Origin: Lachnospiraceae bacterium
GTDB taxonomy: Bacteria; Bacillota; Clostridia; Lachnospirales; Lachnospiraceae
Direction: 5' to 3'
DNA: 41,143 bases
Assembly (NCBI GenBank): GCA_014804365.1
Contig: JAAUZX010000059.1
Span: forward strand, 1-41,143
Position numbers and translations under genes: made by a program. Below the pieces are notes generated by a model. The model was not told the DNA's origin. It saw only the letters and a program-made list of their open reading frames with translations, and searched no databases. This document shows, piece by piece, positions 34,371-41,143 of the stretch; position 1 is the stretch's first letter, and the number at the start of each line of letters is the position of its first letter.

Positions 34371-36152
34371 ATGCAGAAAATATTAGATTTGATTTCAGAG
34401 GAAATGAAGAAGGCATTCGAGGCAGCAGGCTACGACGCGGAACTCGGAAAGGTTACGTTGTCCAACCGTCCCGACCTGTGTGAATACCAGTGCAACGGTT
34501 CCATGGCGGGCGCTAAGAAGTACCATAAAGCGCCGCTTATGATCGCGCAGGAGGTTGCGGAGAAGCTTCAGGAGAGCGATGTATTGTCGGAAGTATCCGC
34601 CGCAGCACCGGGATTCCTGAACATGAAAGTGAAAGAGTCTTTCGTCAGAGATTATCTGCGCCAGATGCGTAACGATGAGAAGTTTGGATTGCAGATGCCG
34701 GAACAGTCAAAGAAGATCATCATTGACTACGGCGGTCCCAACGTTGCAAAGCCGCTTCACGTAGGGCATTTGCGTTCTGCCATCATCGGTGAGAGTATTA
34801 AGCGGATCTGCCGTTATGCGGGGCATGACATTATCGGCGACATCCATATGGGTGATTGGGGACTGCAGATGGGGCTGATCATCACGGAGCTTCAGAAGAG
34901 ACAGCCCGATTTAATTTACTTTGATGCGTCCTATGAAGGAGAATATCCCGAGGAGGCGCCTTTTACCATATCGGAGTTAGAAGAAATCTATCCGACGGCG
35001 AGTGCAAAGTCCAAGGAGGATGAGGCATATAAGGCAGAGGCGATGGAGGCAACTCATAAGCTGCAAAGCGGTGTTGCCGGTTATCGCGCACTTTGGAAAC
35101 ATATCATGCATGTGTCGGTGACGGATTTAAAGAAAAATTATGATAATCTGAACGTGGAATTTGATCTCTGGAAAGGGGAATCGGACGTACACGACATCAT
35201 CCCCGGCATGGTGGAGCAGATGAAAGCGGGAGGTTACGCCTATGAGAGTGACGGCGCTCTGGTGGTGGATGTCAAGGAAGAGACGGATACGAAGGAAGTG
35301 CCGCCGTGTATGATTCTTAAATCAGACGGAGCGGCTCTGTATAATACAACCGACCTCGCGACGATCATGGATCGCATGGAGCACTATCACCCTGATAAAA
35401 TGATTTATTTGACGGATAAAAGGCAGGAACTGTATTTCGAACAGGTATTCCGCTGCGCAAGAAAGACCGGTCTGGTCAATGAAAATACCGAGTTGGTTCA
35501 TATCGGTTTCGGTACGATGAACGGCAAGGACGGCAAGCCTTTTAAGACAAGAGAAGGCGGTGTCATGCGTCTGGAGAATCTGATCCGCGAGATCAACGAG
35601 GAAATGATCCGCAAGATTCAGGAGAATGCCGAGACAAAAGGTTATCAGGTAGATGAAAAGGAAGCTGAGGAGACGGCAAAGATCGTGGGAATGGCGGCAA
35701 TCAAGTACGGGGATCTGTCCAATCAGGCTTCAAAGGACTATATTTTTGATATGGACAGGTTCACTTCCTTTGAGGGAGATACCGGACCGTATATCCTCTA
35801 TACTATTGTACGAATTAAGTCAATCCTGAATAAGTATACCGAGCAGGGCGGAGTATTGACTGATACAGTCATAGAAGCGGCGGTAAATGATTCCGAGAAA
35901 GGCCTAATGCTGGAGGTGGCGAAATTTAATGCCATGATGGAAGCGGCATACGAAGAGATTGCGCCCCACAGAATCTGTGCATATATCTATGATCTGGCGA
36001 ATGCGTTTAATCATTTCTACCATGAGACGAAGATTCTCTCGGAAGAGGATGCACAGAAGAAGGCGGGCTGGATCGCCCTGCTTGCGTTGACTAAGGATGT
36101 GCTTGAAGTATGTATTGACTTGCTTGGTTTCTCGGCACCGGAGAGAATGTAA
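34371..36152 (+). CDS. argS: Arginyl-tRNA synthetase
   Basis: This class-I enzyme charges tRNA-Arg with arginine. It has 593 residues with an N-terminal tRNA-recognition domain (VTLSNRPDLCEYQCNGSMA). The catalytic HVGH signature is at residues 130-133 (AKPLHVGHLRSAIIGE), followed by GDIHMGDWGLQMG. The modified KMSK region is GKPFKTREGGVMRLENLI, and the C-terminal anticodon-binding helical domain ends LLGFSAPERM. It is followed by a terminator and is apparently monocistronic. The 196-nt gap upstream (34175-34370) shows no gene. Confidence 0.98.
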   Translation: MQKILDLISEEMKKAFEAAGYDAELGKVTLSNRPDLCEYQCNGSMAGAKKYHKAPLMIAQEVAEKLQESDVLSEVSAAAPGFLNMKVKESFVRDYLRQMRNDEKFGLQMPEQSKKIIIDYGGPNVAKPLHVGHLRSAIIGESIKRICRYAGHDIIGDIHMGDWGLQMGLIITELQKRQPDLIYFDASYEGEYPEEAPFTISELEEIYPTASAKSKEDEAYKAEAMEATHKLQSGVAGYRALWKHIMHVSVTDLKKNYDNLNVEFDLWKGESDVHDIIPGMVEQMKAGGYAYESDGALVVDVKEETDTKEVPPCMILKSDGAALYNTTDLATIMDRMEHYHPDKMIYLTDKRQELYFEQVFRCARKTGLVNENTELVHIGFGTMNGKDGKPFKTREGGVMRLENLIREINEEMIRKIQENAETKGYQVDEKEAEETAKIVGMAAIKYGDLSNQASKDYIFDMDRFTSFEGDTGPYILYTIVRIKSILNKYTEQGGVLTDTVIEAAVNDSEKGLMLEVAKFNAMMEAAYEEIAPHRICAYIYDLANAFNHFYHETKILSEEDAQKKAGWIALLALTKDVLEVCIDLLGFSAPERM

Positions 36153-36177
36153 CAGAAATTCCTATATACTATTTAAG

Positions 36178-36225
36178 AAGCGGAACAAATCTTTTAACAG
36201 AATTGTGAAAGAGGTGTTCCGCTTT
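36178..36225 (+). terminator. Terminator of argS
   Basis: AAGCGGAACA (36178-36187) pairs with TGTTCCGCTT (36215-36224), leaving a 27-nt loop. The T-tail is short. Confidence 0.55.
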
Positions 36226-36306
36226 GTTGACTAAAAAAATGAACCAATTTCTCACTCGTGGACTCTTATTAACAGGTGCACCGAAAAGAACAGGGGAGAG
36301 GAAATA

Positions 36307-36849
36307 TTGAAGGAAGAAATTCTGGTAGCGCAGTTGCGGGAGGGCAGCAGGGAGGCTTTCGACGAACTGTATGAAAAGTACAAGAATATGGCGATTCATA
36401 CGGCATATCTGATCACAGGCAATTCGGCGGACAGCGAAGACATTGTACAGGAAACCTTTGTCAAAGTCTGGCTGCATATCCGTGAACTTAAGGACGACAG
36501 TGGATTTAAGCCGTGGATGATGCGGATTCTTATCAGGACCGCCTACCGGATCGGAAAGAAGAATAAGCGTGAGATTCCGGATGATGAGACGGTAGAAAGA
36601 ATGGAAAACCGGACAGATCCTTCTTCTCTTGACAAAGTAATACAACTGGAAGAGGCTGAAATGATCTCTGCGGCAGTCAGAGCGCTTCCTGTAAAGCTCA
36701 GAACGGTGGTTGTTTTATATTATTATGACTCGTTTTCCGTGAAGGAGATTGCGGGATTGCTCGGACTTATGGAGGGAACGGTAAAATCCAGACTTCATAG
36801 CGCCAGACGGCGGATGAAAACAATGCTGAAAGATCGGGTTGAATTATAG
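36307..36849 (+). CDS. ECF-type RNA polymerase sigma factor
   Basis: This 180-residue sigma-70 family protein has region 2 (FDELYEKYKNMAIHTAYLIT, DIVQETFVKVW) and region 4 (FSVKEIAGLLGLMEGTVKSR) typical of extracytoplasmic-function sigma factors. It begins with TTG, supported by GGGGAGAGG 5 nt upstream. The next gene encodes a single-pass membrane protein likely to be its anti-sigma factor. Its target genes and inducing stress are not visible. Confidence 0.92.
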   Translation: MKEEILVAQLREGSREAFDELYEKYKNMAIHTAYLITGNSADSEDIVQETFVKVWLHIRELKDDSGFKPWMMRILIRTAYRIGKKNKREIPDDETVERMENRTDPSSLDKVIQLEEAEMISAAVRALPVKLRTVVVLYYYDSFSVKEIAGLLGLMEGTVKSRLHSARRRMKTMLKDRVEL

Positions 36850-36946
36850 GGATGGATAGCAGGTTTGATGACCTATAGGTTTGCCGGGCGGACGATCACC
36901 CGCCTGACAATGGAGTCGGGACTTTGAAGGAAAAAGGAGGATTTAT

Positions 36947-37915
36947 ATGCGTGCGGAACAGGATTTTGACAGCAGTGTCAGAACTGCTTTAGGAAAAGAG
37001 TGTGACGGCATTTCGGCTTCAGAAGAATTGAAACGCAGGATCGATGAGACGATCCGCCAAAGACAGGAGGAAAATTCTATGAAGCATATGAGTGCAAAGA
37101 AACTTTGTATCAGTATAGCGGCAGCGTGCCTGCTCGTATCCGGAATTACTGTTTTTGCCGGTGGGGCATCCTATTTCGTGGCCGGCAGCAGTATGGGAGT
37201 CGAGTACACCGATTATCAGGACATGGGAAAGGCACAGAAGAAATTGGGCTATGCGGTGGACAGCGTGGAGCAGTTTGCCAACGGTTATTCTTTTTATGGG
37301 GCAAATGTGGAATCGGTTACTGCTTACACGGAGGAAAACGGTGCGCTCTACAGCGTTCCGATGATGAATATCAGATATCGTAAGGATGAAAAGAAGATCG
37401 ACCTGAACATCAGCGAGAAGACAGGAGATGGCATCCCCTCAAAGGAGCCGAATGCCACAAGGCTGTGCGGTGATATTGCGCTGCGGTACGACGAATATAC
37501 GGATAAGATCGTGCCCGATTCCTATGAACTGACAGAGGAGGATAAGATCAACGAGCAGAGAGATGATTACAATATCATCTATATGTCGGTTACGGTGAAT
37601 CAGGAAGAGACGGACGGAACGAAGTCAGAAGAGACGGTAACGGGCATGGATGATATAAATATGACTGATTCGGATGATGTGAAAAAAGGAAGTTATGTTG
37701 TTTCGGAGGACGGCAGCGTTACCCTCACAACCCATGGCACGCAGGATAACGACAGTTATGTTATTTCCGGCACATATGATGAAGTATGTATTCAACACCG
37801 GATGGTCGTGAGCTGGGAAAAAGACGGGAAGTCTTATAATGTGACAGGCACGGATCTGGATATGAGTGCAGAGGAAATGCTGGATATGGCGGAGGAGATT
37901 CTTACGGCTGAGTAA
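36947..37915 (+). CDS. Putative membrane anti-sigma factor (DUF4179-like)
   Basis: This 322-residue protein has an N-terminal ~48-residue cytoplasmic part (DFDSSVRTALGKECDGISAS), one membrane helix at about 50-70, and a large extracellular domain of mixed beta structure (VSVEQFANGYSFYGANVE-like). Its position 97 nt after an ECF sigma gene and the single-pass layout fit an anti-sigma regulator, with the outer domain sensing a signal. The call rests mostly on context, as the cytoplasmic part carries no obvious zinc-binding anti-sigma motif. AAAAGGAGG lies upstream of the ATG. Confidence 0.65.
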   Translation: MRAEQDFDSSVRTALGKECDGISASEELKRRIDETIRQRQEENSMKHMSAKKLCISIAAACLLVSGITVFAGGASYFVAGSSMGVEYTDYQDMGKAQKKLGYAVDSVEQFANGYSFYGANVESVTAYTEENGALYSVPMMNIRYRKDEKKIDLNISEKTGDGIPSKEPNATRLCGDIALRYDEYTDKIVPDSYELTEEDKINEQRDDYNIIYMSVTVNQEETDGTKSEETVTGMDDINMTDSDDVKKGSYVVSEDGSVTLTTHGTQDNDSYVISGTYDEVCIQHRMVVSWEKDGKSYNVTGTDLDMSAEEMLDMAEEILTAE

Positions 37916-38017
37916 TGCCGGCGCAGATTTAAAGGTTTTACGGCATAAACTTCGGATGCCCGATCAGAGGTTTTCAAGATTTTTGTAAGATTTTTACACT
38001 ATTTTTATTAAAAACGC

Positions 38018-38047
38018 TTGACAAGCAGTCATAAGAAATTGTATACT
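38018..38047 (+). promoter_or_regulatory. tRNA operon promoter
   Basis: TTGACA (38018-38023), an 18-nt spacer and TATACT (38042-38047) lie just upstream of the two tRNA genes. Confidence 0.75.
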
Positions 38048-38083
38048 AGCAAAGCGGGTTGCGTGAGTGACCCGCATATAAAT

Positions 38084-38156
38084 GGGGTCTTAGCTCAGCT
38101 GGGAGAGCATCTGCCTTACAAGCAGAGGGTCATAGGTTCGAGCCCTATAGGCCCCA
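38084..38156 (+). tRNA. tRNA-Val (anticodon TAC)
   Basis: A full cloverleaf is visible: acceptor GGGGTCT/AGGCCCC, D-arm TAGCTCAGCTGGGAGAGC, anticodon loop CTTACAA with anticodon TAC between stems TCTGC/GCAGA, and T-arm GGTTCGAGCC. The 3' CCA is not encoded. Confidence 0.97.
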
Positions 38157-38179
38157 CTTATAAATTTTATATTGAATAT

Positions 38180-38253
38180 GGCGAGATAGCTCAGCTGGCT
38201 AGAGCATACGGTTCATACCCGTAGTGTCGAGGGTTCAAGTCCCCCTCTCGCTA
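38180..38253 (+). tRNA. tRNA-Met (anticodon CAT, elongator-like)
   Basis: The acceptor stem is GGCGAGA/TCTCGCT with a terminal G-U pair, the anticodon loop TTCATAC carries CAT between stems TACGG/CCGTA, and the T-arm contains GGTTCAAGTCC. CCA is not encoded. The first acceptor pair is near-canonical, so it is likely the elongator rather than the initiator. It lies 24 nt after tRNA-Val and just before integrase remnants, so it may be an attachment site. Confidence 0.95.
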
Positions 38254-38256
38254 CTT

Positions 38257-38286
38257 AAAAGTATCGCAGGAATGCGGTACTTTTTT
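38257..38286 (+). terminator. Terminator of the tRNA operon
   Basis: AAAAGTATCGC pairs with GCGGTACTTTT and is followed by a T-run. It overlaps the end of the integrase remnant on the other strand. Confidence 0.8.
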
Positions 38287-38653
38287 ATTTTGTGTTGCAT
38301 TTCGTGTTGCATAGTTCTTGAAAATGAGAATTTGCTATGTCCGACATTTCTTTTTTTCTATCATTCATTGCATGTCTATATACTGACTTTAGAACCTTAT
38401 CAGATCGCCAGCCTCCATCAGCCATGATATATGCATCAGGTATTCCTAGAGCATGTCGTATTGAGGCGGAATAGTGCCGCAGATCATGAAAGCGGAAATG
38501 GTTAATATTGTTTCGGTCAAGTACCCTCTGAAACATGATCGTAATGGAATGAGGGTTTAGATTTGTAATATGACCTATTTCCTTTATTCTTTCAATAACA
38601 AATTCCGGCGCTTCTATGTATCTGTCAGAAGTTTCGGTCTTGGGCGCTTTCAA
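38285..38653 (-). pseudogene. Tyrosine recombinase (integrase) C-terminal fragment
   Basis: The 122-codon fragment holds the catalytic end of a phage/transposon integrase: the HxLR block FRFHDLRHYSAS and the C-terminal tyrosine in GGWRSDKVLKSVYRHAM. The N-terminal arm-binding and core-binding regions are absent; the reading frame upstream (to about 38700) breaks off in unrelated DNA. It points toward and almost abuts tRNA-Met, the usual position of an integrase relative to its attachment site. It is probably a decay product of a former tRNA-integrated element. Confidence 0.8.
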
Positions 38654-39190
38654 ATGCCATTTTTTATCTGTACCTGATGACGCAGATATCAGACATGGTG
38701 AAGCAGCTGTATGAATGGTTCAGCCTGAAGGCAAGGGGGATAAAAAAGAAACAAAAAAATATATCTTCCGAACTGTTAGCAAGCTTTGGACGGCAACTAA
38801 CAGGAAGGGAAGATATAAATTGGAATGATACGCACAGCGCACCAATTAACTGAAATAAGTATAGCAAAGGAAGTGATGCCTGCCAAGAGGGAAATGAAAA
38901 TTTTATCCACGAAAAAGTAAGCGGCTGTAGAAATGGGATCTATGAATGTGGATAACTTCCCGATTTTTATGAAAAACTCAAAATCGGAAAATTTGAGGTT
39001 CGCAGGCAGGCTATAACGGAATTTACCTTTCAAAGCTGATAAAAATGCCCGGCACTTGTGTTTTTGCCGGGAGAATGATATAATATCACTTGTCTGAGGT
39101 GAGTTATATCGGCAATCCCGGTATGGTTCTGACCTGCTCCGGTGCTGGTAACACTGGGGCAGAATTTATGTCCAGAATTATTAGGCATGC

Positions 39191-39257
39191 GGTTGCACCG
39201 GTGCAACCACTGAAATAAATATTGTAAACATATTATATGTGAAATATAATATGTTTA
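39191..39257. repeat. Two palindromes in the mobile remnant
   Basis: A perfect 18-nt palindrome GGTTGCACCGGTGCAACC lies at 39191-39208. A hairpin with 14-bp arms (TAAACATATTATAT, 39225-39238, with ATATAATATGTTTA, 39244-39257) follows. The function is unknown; protein-binding sites or a transfer/replication site are possible. Confidence 0.55.
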
Positions 39258-39317
39258 ACAAGACAGCCGATACGATAGCACAAACCTATCCGTTTCCGGC
39301 GAATAAAGAACTAAACC

Positions 39318-39365
39318 ATAAGGAATAGCGCCTTACTTGACCAGAGCAGGGGCGCTATTCCTTAT
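39318..39365. terminator. Long-arm inverted repeat downstream of the toxin-antitoxin pair
   Basis: ATAAGGAATAGCGCC pairs perfectly with GGCGCTATTCCTTAT (15 bp), 18 nt past the antitoxin stop. It is probably a terminator, though it lacks a T-run on the minus strand. Confidence 0.5.
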
Positions 39366-39382
39366 AAATCCTATTGCAAGTG

Positions 39383-39574
39383 TCAATCCCAGTTTATTGC
39401 TTCATGGGGAATAGTCCCATACGCAGCAATGCTTTTGTTTGCTCTTTCTATGGCGGCTGCTTCATCGGGCAGGGGGGACTCTTCAGGGACAAATTTCACT
39501 AATACTTTAAAAATTGTATCCATATCCCGATCGTCAATTAAGTCAATTAAACTTTTTACCATATCTTTACTCAT
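39383..39574 (-). CDS. Putative antitoxin
   Basis: This small acidic 63-residue protein follows the RelE-type toxin by 12 nt on the same strand. The start at 39574 has AGGAG 9 nt upstream; three in-frame codons upstream, including two ATGs, are alternatives. It lacks a clear DNA-binding motif, and the helical start (MVKSLIDLIDDRD) and the tail EAINWD are all that is notable. The antitoxin role is inferred from position. Confidence 0.55.
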   Translation of the reverse strand: MSKDMVKSLIDLIDDRDMDTIFKVLVKFVPEESPLPDEAAAIERANKSIAAYGTIPHEAINWD

Positions 39575-39586
39575 GAACATCATCTC

Positions 39587-39826
39587 CTATAATCTTTTAT
39601 ATGCCTGCCCTCTTGGAAGGACATCTTTTATTATTATTGTTTCGTCTTGGACAGAAAATAAAACCCTCAAATCACCGACCCTTAAACGGTAATCATCTGT
39701 TAAGCCCTGAAGTTTAATAACATCACCAGATGGCAACTTTTCAATAGCTGCCCGAATTCGTTGTTTTGTAGGCTTATCCATCTTGCTGATATGTTTGGCA
39801 GCCTCTTTTTCATATTGTATTTGCAT
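39587..39826 (-). CDS. RelE/ParE-family toxin
   Basis: This 79-residue basic protein reads as a RelE-type mRNA interferase: MQIQYEKEAAKHISKMDKPT, IEKLPSGDVIKLQG, DYRLRVGDLRVLF and the C-terminal VLPRGQAYK. The start at 39826 fits the family length; an in-frame extension to 39868 is poorly supported. The toxin precedes its antitoxin, the reverse of the common RelBE order. It lies in mobile-element debris, where such modules are frequent. Confidence 0.85.
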   Translation of the reverse strand: MQIQYEKEAAKHISKMDKPTKQRIRAAIEKLPSGDVIKLQGLTDDYRLRVGDLRVLFSVQDETIIIKDVLPRGQAYKRL

Positions 39827-40013
39827 TATTGTTTTTATTTTCCTCTTTTCTTTTTGGTTTTTCTTCATCGGATATGCATTTCTTATTCATGACACCTCTT
39901 GGCACGAAGCCTTATATTTGAAGATAGATAGACTATTAATAGATATTATTCCATATATGAAGCCAATTTGTAAAGCAGCTAATTGATATTCCTATTTTTA
40001 CCGTAAAAAATAT

Positions 40014-40043
40014 AGAGAGAATGCTTTTCGAGGCATCCTCTCT
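40014..40043 (-). terminator. Terminator of the lipoprotein gene
   Basis: AGAGAGAATGC pairs with GCATCCTCTCT (one mismatch). On the minus strand it is followed by ATATTTTTTAC, a good T-run. It belongs to the GAATGC hairpin family. Confidence 0.75.
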
Positions 40044-40076
40044 GAATCGAAATCTGATAACATGTCTTAGGGATGA

Positions 40077-41000
40077 TTAAAAACATCTCTTGCATGTGTC
40101 ATACCCCTGCGCCTTCAGTTCATCAATGGATTGGCTTGATGTTGCATAGTTATGAGGGGCAATTTTAGCAACGGAAGAACAGGAAGGATGATGAATTTTC
40201 ATGGTGTTTGTATTTAGCACATATGTAGCGGTGGTCTCTTGCTGCTCTGGGTTATCATAAGTATTAAAGTTATCACCGTTGCCGTCTCCAGAATCAGACT
40301 GAGGTACAGCGGGCGTTGCATCAGCCGATTGTGCGCTGGTATCAGCAGTAGCATCGCCAGAAGCTGTGGTATCTGACGCAGGCTCATCAACCGGATCAGG
40401 CTGTAAAGCGGACTCATCGGGAGTTTCTGCAGCAGTTTCGGAATCGGGCTGTATTTCTTCGGCATCAGTCTGAGATTCAGTATAAGTAATAGAGCCACCA
40501 CTATTTAAAATATCTCCGAGGCTGACATCAATTCTTCCGGAGTCATCGAGTTGTCCATATGTGACAATTATAGAAGAACAGCCTGTAAATACTAAGCCGG
40601 TTCCATCATCACAGACCACAGTAAACCAGTTTTTATCTAAACTTTCAACGTAAGTGCAGAGCTCAGAATATTCTTCCTCACTCATATTTTTCAATTCATT
40701 TTTGGAAATTTCAACATAGGCACGCTCGCCGATCGTATCAGTTCCGAAACCGTTTGTTACATCTGCAAAATGGACAGGATAGCCGAGAATACTATTCAGA
40801 TCAGCGGAATCATGCTCAGTTGATTCGGGCGTTTCTGTAGATTCTGTGGTTTCTGGAACTTCAGCCAGAGGCTCTGTTTCATCATCAATAACCGTGGCTG
40901 TCTCGGTTTCAGATAATGCCGGGGTGGTATCATCTGATGTCCCGCAGGCGGTTAAGAGTAAAGAGCAGGACAATAGTGTAAAGATTAGCTTTTTCATCAT
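40077..41000 (-). CDS. Lipoprotein with C-terminal Ada-like zinc-binding domain
   Basis: This 307-residue surface lipoprotein has a signal peptide ending LTAC (Cys19), then a Thr/Glu/Ser-rich stretch. A middle globular part follows (about residues 70-180, YPVHFADVTNGFGTDTI ... FTGCSSIIVTYGQ), then a long Asp/Ala/Ser-rich linker. The last ~50 residues contain HHPSCSSVAKI and YDTCKRCF, resembling the metal-binding domain of Ada-type proteins, here probably a structural zinc or protein-binding module. AAAGGAG lies 8 nt before the ATG-ATG start. Nearest genes are a toxin-antitoxin pair, so it may be cargo of the mobile remnant. The first 143 nt after it (41001-41143) hold only its promoter region. 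Confidence 0.75.
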   Translation of the reverse strand: MMKKLIFTLLSCSLLLTACGTSDDTTPALSETETATVIDDETEPLAEVPETTESTETPESTEHDSADLNSILGYPVHFADVTNGFGTDTIGERAYVEISKNELKNMSEEEYSELCTYVESLDKNWFTVVCDDGTGLVFTGCSSIIVTYGQLDDSGRIDVSLGDILNSGGSITYTESQTDAEEIQPDSETAAETPDESALQPDPVDEPASDTTASGDATADTSAQSADATPAVPQSDSGDGNGDNFNTYDNPEQQETTATYVLNTNTMKIHHPSCSSVAKIAPHNYATSSQSIDELKAQGYDTCKRCF

Positions 41001-41143
41001 TAATAATTCTCCTTTGTAATATTAATCCTGATTTATTCATCAAATCCTGATAAATATAGTTGTAGGCCACATAGTTGCTGAATTTTAACCAAATATTGCA
41101 ATTCACTTATTTAGTGCATAGAAAAAGACCTCTTTCTACGGTA

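Larger units (their letters stand above)
38654..39382. other. Decayed mobile-element DNA without intact gene
   Basis: Plus-strand reading gives open stretches broken by stops. One is about 38668-38853 (with VKQLYEWFSLKARG and ISSELLASFGRQLTGRE), then about 38874-39020 with a stop near 38944, and a third short frame near 39088-39220 (GNPGMVLTCSGAGNTGAEF). They look like fragments of transposon genes, but I cannot name them. The region also holds several palindromes and a TATAAT-like box near 39077. Confidence 0.5.

Noticed and set aside
38018-38224. Open frame across the tRNA genes
   Set aside because: It simply reads through tRNA-Val and tRNA-Met.

Overview
The window looks like a chromosomal segment of a Gram-positive, anaerobic, gut-type Clostridium relative, most likely Lachnospiraceae. 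This is inferred from gene families and style: AGGAGG-type ribosome sites, a DUF3842 protein, a long single-chain PurL, lipoprotein-anchored amylase and sugar-binding proteins, ECF vitamin transport, QueH, and a methyl-accepting chemotaxis protein implying motility. No rRNA or CRISPR array is visible.

Layout. (1) 1-2.1 kb: a promoter and a structured RNA leader precede an ECF transporter S-component and an overlapping P-loop kinase, followed by a small secreted Cys/His-rich protein. (2) 2.2-4.4 kb, minus strand: a chemotaxis receptor and a DUF3842 protein. (3) 4.5-7.9 kb: a sugar-type operon with a 612-residue protein I cannot name firmly, a tiny zinc-ribbon protein and a cytoplasmic GH53 endo-galactanase. 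(4) 7.9-17 kb: a starch/maltodextrin cluster. A LacI-type repressor is divergent from malQ, followed by the binding lipoprotein, two permeases and a GH13 amylase lipoprotein. Its ATPase is not in the window, so a shared MsmX/MalK-type ATPase must serve it. LacI-like dyads lie upstream of malQ, malE and the galactanase operon. (5) 17.2-21 kb: a large cNMP-binding-domain protein of unknown output (minus), a small uncharacterised protein and a TetR regulator. (6) 21-31 kb: purL, a zinc-ribbon membrane protein, carA and carB (purine, pyrimidine and arginine precursor synthesis). (7) 31-38 kb: an Rpn/PDDEXK transposase-like nuclease, queH, a broken amidohydrolase, a tautomerase, argS, and an ECF sigma factor with its putative anti-sigma partner. 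(8) 38-41.1 kb: tRNA-Val and tRNA-Met, with an integrase C-terminal remnant beside them, decayed mobile DNA rich in palindromes, a RelE-type toxin-antitoxin pair and a lipoprotein with a C-terminal Ada-like zinc-binding domain.

The most interesting non-coding structure is: (a) a 227-nt element between malG and the amylase gene, bounded by perfect 23-bp inverted repeats and holding nested hairpins; (b) two copies, 26 kb apart, of a ~60-nt palindrome with identical core arms and compensating differences in the flanking and inner arms; (c) a two-hairpin leader before the ECF transporter whose first hairpin can compete for the ribosome-binding site; (d) a family of terminator-like hairpins built on GAATGC/GCATTC arms. 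No complete, clearly new multi-gene system such as a defence island could be demonstrated. The best protein-level unknowns are the 612-residue protein and the 754-residue cNMP-binding protein.
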